Below, one piece after another: positions 55,821 to 63,760 of a DNA stretch of 64,000 bases. The stretch lies in the NCBI GenBank assembly GCA_051000755.1, contig JBPCNZ010000108.1, positions 1-64,000 of the forward strand, written 5' to 3'. This stretch comes from JALZAH01 sp051000755 (GTDB lineage Bacteria > Actinomycetota > Acidimicrobiia > Acidimicrobiales > Palsa-688). The translations under genes were made by a program, and so were the position numbers. The notes below the pieces were generated by a model that searched no databases, was not told the origin of the DNA, and saw nothing but the letters and a program-made list of their open reading frames with translations. Numbering within the stretch: the first letter of the stretch is position 1; each line of letters starts with the position of its first letter.

Positions 55821-56144
55821 ATGTGCCTCGGCATACCTGGCGAGATCGTCGAGTTAAGGGCTGGCCACGAGCATCTGGCTCGGGTCAACGTCACCGGAGT
55901 CACCCGCATGATCAACATCGGCCTGCTGGAGGATGAGAACCTCCAGATCGGTGACTGGGTGCTGATCCATGTGGGCTTTGCCATGTCGAAGATCGACGAG
56001 GCCGAAGCCCAGATGGCCCTCGAGGGACTCCAGCTTATGGGGCAGGCCTACGCCGATGAGGTAGACGCTCTTGACGCATCCATCGTGACCACTGACGGGA
56101 TGTCGGCCCCGGAGCACGCCGCCGCTCCCGGGGGGCTGGCGTGA
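55821..56144 (+). CDS. hypC: HypC/HybG hydrogenase assembly chaperone
   Basis: 107 residues. MCLGIPGEIVEL has the essential Cys2, and IGDWVLIHVGFAMSKIDEAEA is the usual HypC second half. It binds HypD and delivers the Fe(CN)2CO group. A C-terminal tail of about 25 residues exceeds the minimal family. GGGAGG 7 bases before ATG. This is the second HypC domain in the operon, beside the SIS-HypC fusion. GTGA overlap with hypD. Confidence 0.95.
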   Translation: MCLGIPGEIVELRAGHEHLARVNVTGVTRMINIGLLEDENLQIGDWVLIHVGFAMSKIDEAEAQMALEGLQLMGQAYADEVDALDASIVTTDGMSAPEHAAAPGGLA

Positions 56145-57268
56145 GGTTCGTCGACGAATACCGTGACCCCGCCGCGGCGCGGGCGCTTGTCAGCCAGATC
56201 ACCCGCCTGGCCGACGACGAGCATGTCAAGTTCATGGAGGTGTGTGGCGGGCACACCCACACGATCTACCGGCACGGCATCGAGCATCTCCTCCCGGCCA
56301 ACGTCGAGTTGGTCCACGGACCGGGTTGCCCGGTCTGCGTGATCCCGATGGGCCGGGTCGATGACGCCATCGCCGTGGCCGAGACACCGGGGATCATCTT
56401 CACCTCCTTCGGCGACATGATGCGCGTACCCGGCGGCAACGGCAGCCTGTTGCAGGCCAAGGCTCGCGGGGCGGACGTCCGCTTCGTGTACTCGCCGCTT
56501 GACGCCCTGCGCCTGGCCCAGGACAACCCCGACCGCGAGGTCGTCTTCTTCGCGGTCGGCTTCGAGACCACGGCACCTTCCACTGCCCTCACGGTCCTGC
56601 GGGCCCGCCAGCTCGGCGTCACCAACTTCACCGTGTTCTGCAACCACGTGACCATCGTCCCGCCCATCAAAGCCATCCTGGAGTCCCCGGATCTACGCCT
56701 CAACGGGTTCCTCGGCCCAGGGCATGTCTCGACGGTGGTCGGCAACCGCCCATACCGGTTCGTGACCGAGCACTACCACAAGCCCCTCGTCACCGCCGGC
56801 TTCGAGCCGCTCGACATCCTCGAGGCGGTGGCCATGCTCCTCACTCAGATCAGCCAGGGCCGCTGCGAGATCGAGAACCAGTACAAGCGGGTCGTTCGCG
56901 ACGAAGGCAACCCCCGGGCCCTTGCCATCCTGAGCGAGGTGTTCGAGTTGCGGCCCCACTTCGAGTGGCGGGGCCTGGGCTTCATCTCCCAGAGCGCCCT
57001 CAAGCTGGCGCCCGCCTTCTCGGACTTCGACGCCGAGCTGCGTTTCTCGGTGCCCGGTGTCCGGGTGGCCGACCCCAAGGCCTGCCAGTGCGGCGAGGTG
57101 CTCAAGGGAGTCATCAAGCCGTGGGAGTGCAAGGTGTTCGGCACCGCATGCACCCCCGAGACGCCGATCGGCACCTGCATGGTCTCTTCCGAGGGAGCGT
57201 GCGCGGCCTACTACAACTTCGGTCGGCTGCATCGCGAAGCAGCGGTGTCGTTGGGACGTTCGTCGTAG
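56141..57268 (+). CDS. hypD: HypD, Fe(CN)2CO assembly scaffold
   Basis: 375 residues. KFMEVCGGHTHTIYRHG, VHGPGCPVCVIPMGRVD (conserved CPVC), FFAVGFETTAPS, FCNHVTIVPPI, LNGFLGPGHVSTVVG and the FeS-type Cys cluster near the C-terminus (ACQCGEVLKG, CKVFGTACTPETPIGTCMVSSEGAC). HypD receives cyanide from HypE/F and holds the iron with HypC. It is the last gene of the recognisable hydrogenase operon. Confidence 0.96.
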   Translation: MRFVDEYRDPAAARALVSQITRLADDEHVKFMEVCGGHTHTIYRHGIEHLLPANVELVHGPGCPVCVIPMGRVDDAIAVAETPGIIFTSFGDMMRVPGGNGSLLQAKARGADVRFVYSPLDALRLAQDNPDREVVFFAVGFETTAPSTALTVLRARQLGVTNFTVFCNHVTIVPPIKAILESPDLRLNGFLGPGHVSTVVGNRPYRFVTEHYHKPLVTAGFEPLDILEAVAMLLTQISQGRCEIENQYKRVVRDEGNPRALAILSEVFELRPHFEWRGLGFISQSALKLAPAFSDFDAELRFSVPGVRVADPKACQCGEVLKGVIKPWECKVFGTACTPETPIGTCMVSSEGACAAYYNFGRLHREAAVSLGRSS

Positions 57269-57317
57269 CTTCGGCGAACGTCATCAGGGTGTCTCTGGCT
57301 CTGGAACACTGTTCACT

Positions 57318-58046
57318 GTGCGACGGGCTCGACCGGCCAGAGGGATAGGACGCGGGGGCAGTGGGCGTCCGGCCGGGACTGGCCCGACCGTGGGGGATGG
57401 TCCGGCCGCCGGTGCGCCGGTCGCCTCACCCGATCGGATCCTGACCCTCACCGACGGCGTCGTCGCCATCTCCATGACCCTGTTGGTCCTGGACCTCAGC
57501 GTCGACTACCAGGGCAGCTCGGCTGCCATCCTGTGGCGGTCGTTGGGCCACCAACAGGACCGGTTCGTCGCCTTCTTCATCGCCTTCTGGGTGATCGCCC
57601 GGTTCTGGCTCCTGCATCACCGGGTGTTCCGGAGGGTCACCCGCCACGAGGACTCCCTGGCGGGGCGGAACTTCTGGTTCCTCTTCGGCATCAGCATCCT
57701 GCCGTTCACCACCCGGCTGCTGGGCCAGACCAGCGAGAACCCCTTACCGGTGGCCTTGTTCTCAGCCAACCTGCTGCTGATCAGCCTGGCCCTCACCTGG
57801 CTGTCGAGCGGGGCCGAGCGCGCGGGGGCGGCCCCATCGATGACGGGCGAGCGGGAGGCGGTGATGGGCCGCGCCCGGTCCATCACCGCGCCGGCGTTGT
57901 TCGTCCTCCCCGGGGCCCTGGCGTGGGTGATCCGGCCGGGGACGGCCGAGCTGCTGTTCCTCCTGCTCTACGGGGCCGACCTCCCGGGGTGGTTGCTGCT
58001 GCGCCGGCGCCGGGCGGCGGCGCCGGCTCACTACGCGTCGCGCTGA
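57318..58046 (+). CDS. TMEM175/DUF1211 family ion channel-like protein
   Basis: 242 residues with six predicted TM helices. RILTLTDGVVAISMTLLVLDL (residues 40-60) carries the family signature RxxxxxDGVxAIxxTLL, followed by IAFWVIARFWLLHHRVFRRV, FLFGISILPFTTRLLG and later helices. TMEM175 proteins form K+-selective channels. GTG 57318 is chosen; frame further upstream is antisense or Arg-rich noise. It starts 49 bases after hypD, so may be in the same transcript; relation to hydrogenase is unclear. Confidence 0.85.
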   Translation: MRRARPARGIGRGGSGRPAGTGPTVGDGPAAGAPVASPDRILTLTDGVVAISMTLLVLDLSVDYQGSSAAILWRSLGHQQDRFVAFFIAFWVIARFWLLHHRVFRRVTRHEDSLAGRNFWFLFGISILPFTTRLLGQTSENPLPVALFSANLLLISLALTWLSSGAERAGAAPSMTGEREAVMGRARSITAPALFVLPGALAWVIRPGTAELLFLLLYGADLPGWLLLRRRRAAAPAHYASR

Positions 58047-58050
58047 TCGC

Positions 58051-58280
58051 TCAAGGCTACGACGGCCGGCGAGGTCCGGTGCGTGGAGCTCGGAGGGCGT
58101 CTCGCGGCCCGAGCCCGCCAGAACCTCGCCTCCTGGCCTAACGTCACCGTCCGGGAAGGCGCCTTCGAGGTCCGGCCCGGTCCTTCGACCTGGTCTTCTC
58201 GGCAACCGCGTTCCATTGGATCGACCCGACCATCGGCTTCGCCAAGGCCGCCGCCCTGCTCAGGGTGGAACGGACGTGGC
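58051..58280 (+). pseudogene. Class I SAM-dependent methyltransferase fragment
   Basis: A decayed piece: AGEVRCVELGGRLAARARQ and NLASWPNVTVREGAFE in one frame, then after a shift near 58175 FDLVFSATAFHWIDPTIGF and AKAAALLR in another. FHWID is typical of UbiE/Methyltransf_11-like enzymes. Neither N- nor C-terminal parts are present. It borders other remnants. Confidence 0.65.
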
Positions 58281-58314
58281 CGTCCAGTCCTGCATCCCCA
58301 CCCTCCAACTCGCT

Positions 58315-58767
58315 TCAGTGGGTACGGTTGCCGGCCCTCAGCGCCGTGACCGTCCTGGCAACACGCGCAACCCGAGTCTCGGGCCTTTTGGCCTCCTCGA
58401 TCCAACGCACCCACTCCTTGCGGTGGGTAGGCGAAAGACTGGCAAAGAATGTCCGGGCGCGGTCATCCTCGGCCAGCGCAGCGGCGAGGTCAGCTGGCAC
58501 CGTCACTTCACGGGCGGCCGTGTCAGGCTCAATATCGACGTCTACCTCGTCGTCAGCGGCGACTCCTGCTGCGGCACGGTTGTCAGCGCTGAGCGGCACG
58601 AGGAATCGGCCACCCCGCGGCGCCACGGTCGTCCGGTAGCGATGGTCACCAATGGTGACCAGAACCGCTGGACGTTTGCCCGGACCGAGGCCAGCGACGA
58701 TGTCCTTGGGGACAGCCAGCCCTGTGGCCGTCTTGCCGCCCAGTTCAACCACGGTGCGGAACCTCAC
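58315..58767 (-). CDS. DUF1905/YdeI (OmpD-associated) family protein
   Basis: About 150 residues. N-terminal DUF1905-like barrel (VRFRTVVELGGKTATGLAVP, VTIGDHRYRTTVAPRGG) and the C-terminal YdeI/OmpD-associated helix set FFASLSPTHRKEWVRWIEEA then KRPETRVARVARTVTAL. GTG 58767 is taken as the start because the frame to 58908 continues with a Cys-rich segment not found in the family. Function unknown. Confidence 0.85.
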   Translation of the reverse strand: MRFRTVVELGGKTATGLAVPKDIVAGLGPGKRPAVLVTIGDHRYRTTVAPRGGRFLVPLSADNRAAAGVAADDEVDVDIEPDTAAREVTVPADLAAALAEDDRARTFFASLSPTHRKEWVRWIEEAKRPETRVARVARTVTALRAGNRTH

Positions 58768-58969
58768 GGTGGCGAGTATGCCACCGGGATCGTGATCGCT
58801 TGCCTGCGCTGCGCCCACCCTCCTCCCTACGGGTTGCCCACAGAACAAGCGGCACACGACCCACAGCCCGACCAGCACCGCAACCGCCTCCAGTTGACAC
58901 CCGGTCATCTCGCAGAGAAGATGATTCCGATCGGCTCAAGGACCCCGAGGCGGTCCCCACCTTGTGGCA

Positions 58970-59610
58970 ACAGGGTGGTCCCATAGACCTGGCAAGCGAC
59001 ACGCAGACGGCGATGATCAACAGGCACCAGCCGACCATGGCCGGCACGGGGTGTTCGAGTTGCCAGGAGCCGTGGGACTGGGTCCCCCTGGCTGACGTGT
59101 CGGACGGCGGCGACCAGGGCGGAGAGGGGGTCCCAGTCCCCGATGGCCCGAGGGACCTCCTTCATGCCGGAGATCGGCACGAATGTTCCGGCCAGGAACG
59201 ACAGGGGGAACACGATGGCGAAGCCGATTCCCTGCATGGCGTCGGAGCTGCGCACGAGCATGCCCATGAGGACCCCGAACCAGGTGAAGGCGAACAGACC
59301 GAGGAGGATCAGGGCGGTCAGCTCGAAGAAGCCGCCGACACTGAGGTGTGGGCGCCAGCCCAGGCCCAGGCCGATGACGATGATCAGGAGCATGCCGAGG
59401 ATCTGTTCGATGATCTGGCCGATGACCTGGGCGGAGATGACCGAGAGGCGAGTCACCGGCAGTGAACGGAACCGGTCGATCACCCGCTGGAGAAGTCCGT
59501 GGCGGTGGCCACACCCGACCCGATCACCCCGAACGCCAGGCCCTGGCCGATGAGCCCGGGAAGCAGATAGTCCTGGTAGCGCATCCCGGGTATGTGGATG
59601 GCGGACAGCC
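58970..59610 (-). pseudogene. ABC-2 type (DrrB-like) permease, truncated and frameshifted
   Basis: Three consecutive frames give one permease. IPGMRYQDYLLPGLIGQGLAF then GVIGSGVATATD; then, after a missing base near 59487, LQRVIDRFRSLPVTRLSVISA through VFPLSFLAGTFVPISGMKEVP; then, after a shift in the GGGGG run near 59085, SHGSWQLEHPVPAMVGWCLLI. The N-terminal 50 or so residues are absent. DrrB-like permeases export drugs or lipids. Clearly non-functional as sequenced. Confidence 0.7.
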
Positions 59611-59639
59611 AAGCCGAGGCGGCGCGGCCGCCGGATCCC

Positions 59640-59792
59640 CCCAACGCGGAACGCGCCTCGCCCAACCAGGAGATGCTGTCCTACCTCGCCGCCGCCGGCT
59701 ACCCCGGTCCGCAGGATCGTTTCGACCGGGGTCTTGACTACCTCATTGCCGGGTTTCAGGCTCGGGCGAAGAATCGAGCGGCAGCCGACTGA
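59640..59792 (+). pseudogene. C-terminal fragment of a TetR-family regulator
   Basis: Reads PNQEMLSYLAAAGYPGPQDR then FDRGLDYLIAGFQARAKN to a stop at 59790-59792. This resembles the C-terminal helix of TetR regulators often paired with drug exporters. The DNA-binding part is missing and the piece abuts the truncated permease on the opposite strand. Confidence 0.5.
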
Positions 59793-59819
59793 GCGCGTCC
59801 GCATGTTCGGTTTGGTTGG

Positions 59820-59892
59820 TGCCCCCGGCAGGACTCGAACCTGCGACGCACGGTTTAGGAAACCGACGCTCTATCCTCTGAGCTACGGGGGC
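59820..59892 (-). tRNA. tRNA-Arg (anticodon CCU)
   Basis: The reverse strand folds as a 73-base cloverleaf: acceptor GCCCCCG / CGGGGGC plus discriminator A, D-arm with AGCTCAGAGGATAGAGC, anticodon loop TTCCTAA (CCT, reading AGG), and T-arm GCAGGTTCGAGTCCTGC. CCA is not encoded. One mismatch is at the top of the anticodon stem (T-T at position 27/43). Confidence 0.95.
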
Positions 59893-60007
59893 GGGGGCTT
59901 GGACATCTGACGAGGGCCTTTGTATCCCTGTTGATGGTTGTACGGGACGAATCGTGGCGTCCCGAAAACGATGGTTCCGTATGCGGTGACGGCCGTAACG
60001 TTAGACC

Positions 60008-60442
60008 GTGACGGACGTGAAGTTGCATGAGGTCATCAACGACCTGGTGTCCCGGACACCGCTGCCGGCCGCTGAGCGCTCGACGCTCGACCCGACGATC
60101 CGCACGGCCCTGGCCTGGGGCGCGGTCAATCATCCAGCCCCCAAAGCCCGACCCCTGTGCCTGGACTACCTCGACCACGTGGCTGACGCCGCCGCCGCGG
60201 CGGTCTTCGTCGCTGCCTTGGCCGACCCGACCGTGCCCTCCTCGATGAGGCAGTCCACGCTCGGCCGCGATCGGTCCCGGGCGTTCTGCGAGCCGCGGCC
60301 CGGGGCCATGAGAGTGATGCTTGCACACTGGTTGGCGGCCGGCCCGACAATGCGAGACAACACAAGAGTGGTCAAGCGAGCCTGCCGATCAGCGCTCCCG
60401 CCACGTCAAGGGATTCGTCCACCGAACCGGTCGAGAAGGTGA
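60008..60442 (+). CDS. Short hypothetical protein, doubtful
   Basis: 144 codons from GTG. The first 80 residues (VKLHEVINDLVSRTPLPAAER, LAWGAVNHPAPKARPLCLDY) have coding-like GC3; the remainder loses it and overlaps the LLM gene on the other strand by 71 bases. No ribosome binding site or family seen. Might be a truncated gene. Confidence 0.3.
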   Translation: MTDVKLHEVINDLVSRTPLPAAERSTLDPTIRTALAWGAVNHPAPKARPLCLDYLDHVADAAAAAVFVAALADPTVPSSMRQSTLGRDRSRAFCEPRPGAMRVMLAHWLAAGPTMRDNTRVVKRACRSALPPRQGIRPPNRSRR

Positions 60443-61271
60443 GGTCGATGTAGGCGCCGTCGATCCCGAGCCGGTCTATCTGCCCGCAGATCGCGGCCAG
60501 CTCATCGACGGTCTGGCCGGGGACGGCGTTGACCCGCATCTCCCGGCGCAGGGTGTCGGGATCGCGCCCGGCGGTCTCGGCGGCGGCGCGGGCGATCTGC
60601 CAGAGGCTGTCCAGGTACTCCGTCGGCAACCCCCACACCGGCAGCCACCCGGCTGCCCGGCGACCGACGCGTTCCAAAGCGACCTTGCCGTAGCCGCCGA
60701 GAAGGACGGGGGGACCTCCGATCTGGACCGGTCGAAGGTCGACGACGGAACGGACCATGTCGAAGTGTTGCCCGTGATGCTCGACCGGGTTGTCCGTCCA
60801 CAGGGCGGCGAGCACATCGAGTGTCTCCTCCAGTCGTGCTCCTCGCTCGGCCCAGGGCACGCCGACGGCGGTGTATTCGTCTCGCGACCAGCCCATGCCG
60901 AAGCCGGCGTCGAGCCGGCCGCCGGACACGGCGTCGAGACTGGTCAGCGATCGGCCCAGCAACACAGGGTTGTGCCAGGTGGCGTTGAGGGTGCCCGATC
61001 CCAACCGGACCGAGGTGGTGCTCACGGCGGCGGCGGTGAGCACGACCAAAGGATCGAGGGCCGCCGTGAACTCTGGCGGGTAGGGCCGCTCATCGGTGCC
61101 GCCCCCAGGGTAGAGGTCAACCGGTTTTTCGGGGGTCAGGAGCCGGTCACCGACCCACAGCGAGTGGTAGCCGAGATCCTCAGCTGATCGGGCGAACGAC
61201 CCGACCCGCCCGCCGTCGCAGTGCGGTCCGAGTTGGGGGAGGCAGAGGCCGAGATGCACAGCTCGATCCAC
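60372..61271 (-). CDS. LLM-class F420-dependent oxidoreductase
   Basis: 299 residues, (alpha/beta)8 luciferase-like fold. GLCLPQLGPHCDGGRVGSFA, DLGYHSLWVGDRLLTP, TTSVRLGSGTLNATWHNPVLLG, GRLDAGFGMGWSRDEY, and VLLGGYGKVALERVGRRAAGW match the actinobacterial F420 LLM family. GTG/ATG start at 61271. The substrate is unknown. Suggests coenzyme F420 in this organism. Confidence 0.9.
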   Translation of the reverse strand: MDRAVHLGLCLPQLGPHCDGGRVGSFARSAEDLGYHSLWVGDRLLTPEKPVDLYPGGGTDERPYPPEFTAALDPLVVLTAAAVSTTSVRLGSGTLNATWHNPVLLGRSLTSLDAVSGGRLDAGFGMGWSRDEYTAVGVPWAERGARLEETLDVLAALWTDNPVEHHGQHFDMVRSVVDLRPVQIGGPPVLLGGYGKVALERVGRRAAGWLPVWGLPTEYLDSLWQIARAAAETAGRDPDTLRREMRVNAVPGQTVDELAAICGQIDRLGIDGAYIDLTFSTGSVDESLDVAGALIGRLA

Positions 61272-61274
61272 CCC

Positions 61275-61661
61275 CTACCCGGCTCGTTTCGAGCGTCGGG
61301 TGGGGTTGCGCCGAGCCCGGGACACCCAAGCCGTCGCCGCTGTCGAGGTCTGCGCCGCCGGTGGCGGGTCAGGGTTCTCGATGACGGCGGCGACGGCGGG
61401 AGCGACCTCCGCAGGAGACCCGATCTCGATCTCCGGTTGTGCCCGGGTCCAGGCGTAGGGCTTCTCGATGAGCTCTGGTCGTGGGTCGTGGGCGGGGCGG
61501 GCCCACTGGCGGGACAGTTCGGTGTGGCCGGGACCGGGTTGCACGATGTGGTTGCCGAGGCCCACGGGACGCAGTGTCGGAGCGAACGTGTTGGACACCG
61601 CCACCAGGTGTCCTCCGCCCTCTGATCGCATCATTCCCCGATCGACTGACTCGATTGACAC
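61275..61661 (-). pseudogene. Possible SDR C-terminal remnant
   Basis: 128 codons. GGGHLVAVSNTFAP resembles the beta-strand before the SDR catalytic Ser, then IVQPGPGHTELSRQW resembles the PG-T segment after the active site. RPELIEKPYAWTRAQPEIEIG and AQTSTAATAWVSRAR look like an SDR tail. The part with YxxxK is missing, so an internal deletion is likely. The stop is 3 bases from the LLM start. Tentative. Confidence 0.4.
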
Positions 61662-61721
61662 TTCCCATCCGGCCGCAGAGGCCCGATGGGCGCCTTTCTA
61701 GCTACCAGGGGCGAGGACCCC

Positions 61722-61839
61722 GCCATGGTGGAAGAATGCGGGCATGTCGCGACTCGCCGAAGCCGTGGACGCCCACGCCCGCCCAGCTTGCCCGTATCGG
61801 CGGCCATGGTGGAAGAATGCGGGCATGTCGCGACTCGCC
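61722..61839 (+). repeat. 37-bp direct repeat, 81-bp period, duplicating a translation start
   Basis: GCCATGGTGGAAGAATGCGG and the following 17 bases to GACTCGCC occur at 61722-61758 and again at 61803-61839, identical. The period is 81, so the copies stay in frame. Each copy includes a purine-rich ribosome binding site and ATGTCGCGACTCGCC, so the SnoaL-like gene has two potential starts (61744 and 61825). Confidence 0.9.
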
Positions 61840-62211
61840 CCTGACGCCGGCTCACTGGCCGAGCGACTGGGCCAGGCGTTCTCGACCCATGACCTCGAGG
61901 CCTTTGCGGTCCTGCTCAGCGACGATGTTCGCTGGGGCGACGACGATCACCCCCGAGGATGTCGGAGTCGAGCCGACGTCGTCGCCACCTTCGCTCGCCT
62001 CATGGAGGACGGCGTGGACGGCGCCGTCACCGAGTTGGTGACCGGCAGGGAAGGCATCCTGTGCGCCCTCAGCGTGCAATGGCCCCCCGGAGGGGAGCGA
62101 CCAGGAGATCGCGACATCTACCAGGTCTACCTCGTTGACGACGGCCACATCGTCGAGATTCGCCGTTACGACGACCGGGGATCTGCGGCAGCGGCCGCTG
62201 GGCTCGGATGA
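61825..62211 (+). CDS. SnoaL/NTF2-like protein
   Basis: About 128 residues from ATG 61825, MSRLAPDAGSLAERLGQAFS. The conical-barrel pattern is visible: HDLEAFAVLLSDDVRWGDDD, CRSRADVVATFARLMEDGVDG, VTGREGILCALSV, YQVYLVDDGHIVEIRRYDDR, consistent with SnoaL-like domains. An alternative in-frame start at 61744 comes from the duplicated leader. Function unknown. Confidence 0.8.
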   Translation: MSRLAPDAGSLAERLGQAFSTHDLEAFAVLLSDDVRWGDDDHPRGCRSRADVVATFARLMEDGVDGAVTELVTGREGILCALSVQWPPGGERPGDRDIYQVYLVDDGHIVEIRRYDDRGSAAAAAGLG

Positions 62212-62553
62212 TCCCATGACCCTGCCGCCCCCTGCGAGCCGTCAGCAACCGCTGCTCTTGTAGAGGAAGCTGCCCATCTGGGCCAGGTTGGCCTTGGTGA
62301 CCGCCACCAGCGAAGTGCTGCGCCGTGTTGGGTTGACAGCTCAGGGCCAGGACCGCCTGGTCGACTCCCTCTTGGCCTTCCGGGGCGGGCTGCTGGCGCC
62401 GGCCCGGCGGGCATCGAGGAGCTCGCGATCCTCCCTGGCCTGCTCTCTGGCCGGGAGCCGATGCCCTGGCCGCCTGTGTCGACCAGCAGCGTGGCGCCGG
62501 GGAGACCTCCTCTCCTACGACCCCAATGTCCGCGGCCGGGGTGCGTGGAAATA
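62212..62553. other. Intergenic region with a short C-terminal remnant
   Basis: No intact gene is seen. On the minus strand near 62241-62330, a short frame reads STSLVAVTKANLAQMGSFLY then KSSGC before a stop, coding-like but with an in-frame stop just upstream, so it may be a tail of a lost gene. Remaining frames lack family features. Confidence 0.35.
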
Positions 62554-63753
62554 TCATCGGACCTCGAGCCACTCGGCGACGATGCGGTCAGCGATGGCCA
62601 TCGACGACGTGGCCGCCGGGGACGGGGCGTTGCGGACGGTGACCACGGGTCCCACCCGGCCGATGCAGAAGTCGTCGAGCAACGAGCCGTCGGGTTGGAC
62701 CGCCTGGGCCCGCACCCCGGCCGGAGCCCGCTCGACGTCGGCTGTCGAAAGCTCCGGGACGAAGCTGCGGGCCGAGCGGAGGAACGCCCGGGTCGACACC
62801 GAACCGAGCATCTCGCGCGCTCCCGTTCGCCAATGGCGCCTGGCCAGGCGCCGGAAGCCGCGAGATCCGACGATGCTCCACACGTCGGCGGCATGCACCT
62901 GCCAGCGGCGATACCCCTCCCGGGCCAGCGCCAGCACCGCGTTCGGACCGATGTCGACGCCACCGTCAACCCGCCGGGTGAAGTGCACGCCCAGGAACGG
63001 GTACGCCGGGTCGGGCACGGGATAGATCAGCCCTCGGACCAGGTCGGTGCGGGACGGCACCAGGCGAAAGTACTCGCCGCGGAAGGGCACGATCACGGGG
63101 TCGACGCTGTCGCCGGCCAGGCGGGCCACGCGATCCGACTGCAGGCCGGCGCACACGACGAGGTGGTCGAAGGTCCATTCGTCGCCTCCCGCCCGCAGGG
63201 CGACGCGCTCTCCGCGGCGTTCGATGGCGGTGACGGGCCGGCTCAGCTCCACCGACCCGCCCGCCCGGCGCACATCGTCGGCAAACGATCGCGCCACCCC
63301 GGCGAAGTCGACGATCGCGGTGTGCGGCGAGTGGAGGGCGGCCACGCCGGTGGCGTGCGGCTCGATCGCCGCAATCCCCGCGGCACTGACCCAGGAGAGA
63401 CCCGGGACCCCGTTCAACCGGGCTCGCCGCTCGATCTCCCGGAGTCGCCCGATCTCCCCGTCGCCTCGGGCGATCACCAGCTTGCCGCACTCGACGTAGC
63501 GCAGGCCCCGCTCCTCGCAGTAGGCCCGCATCTGGGTGCGGCCGCTCCCGCACAGCTGCGCCTTGAGGGAGCCGGGTGCGTAGTACAGCCCGGCGTGGAC
63601 GACCCCGCTGTTGTGGCCGGTCTGATGGGCGCCCACCGAGGGCTCCTTGTCGACGACGACCACCGGCGTGCCCGGCGCCACCTCCAACAGGCGCCGGGCC
63701 ACCGCCAAGCCGATGATCCCGGCGCCGATGATGCCGACGCCGCCCTCCGTCAT
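62554..63753 (-). CDS. lhgO: L-2-hydroxyglutarate oxidase
   Basis: 399 residues, DAO-type FAD enzyme that oxidises L-2-hydroxyglutarate to 2-oxoglutarate, feeding electrons to the quinone pool. VGIIGAGIIGLAVARRLLE (FAD motif), HQTGHNSGVVHAGLYYAPGSLKA (the GHNSGVVHAG-type hallmark), YVECGKLVIA, and the C-terminal GIRAQAVQPDGSLLDDF-like block with APSPAATSSMAIAD. ATG 63753; the open frame to 63966 overlaps the next gene. Confidence 0.92.
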   Translation of the reverse strand: MTEGGVGIIGAGIIGLAVARRLLEVAPGTPVVVVDKEPSVGAHQTGHNSGVVHAGLYYAPGSLKAQLCGSGRTQMRAYCEERGLRYVECGKLVIARGDGEIGRLREIERRARLNGVPGLSWVSAAGIAAIEPHATGVAALHSPHTAIVDFAGVARSFADDVRRAGGSVELSRPVTAIERRGERVALRAGGDEWTFDHLVVCAGLQSDRVARLAGDSVDPVIVPFRGEYFRLVPSRTDLVRGLIYPVPDPAYPFLGVHFTRRVDGGVDIGPNAVLALAREGYRRWQVHAADVWSIVGSRGFRRLARRHWRTGAREMLGSVSTRAFLRSARSFVPELSTADVERAPAGVRAQAVQPDGSLLDDFCIGRVGPVVTVRNAPSPAATSSMAIADRIVAEWLEVR

Positions 63754-63760
63754 GCCGCCC

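Noticed and set aside
59592..59640. Start of the TetR-like fragment at ATG 59592
   Set aside because: The first residues are antisense to the permease start region (GMRYQDYL), so the TetR match begins only after about 59640.
59820..59892. Phage or island integration at the tRNA-Arg gene
   Set aside because: No integrase, no direct repeat of the tRNA 3' end and no phage-like genes are visible nearby.
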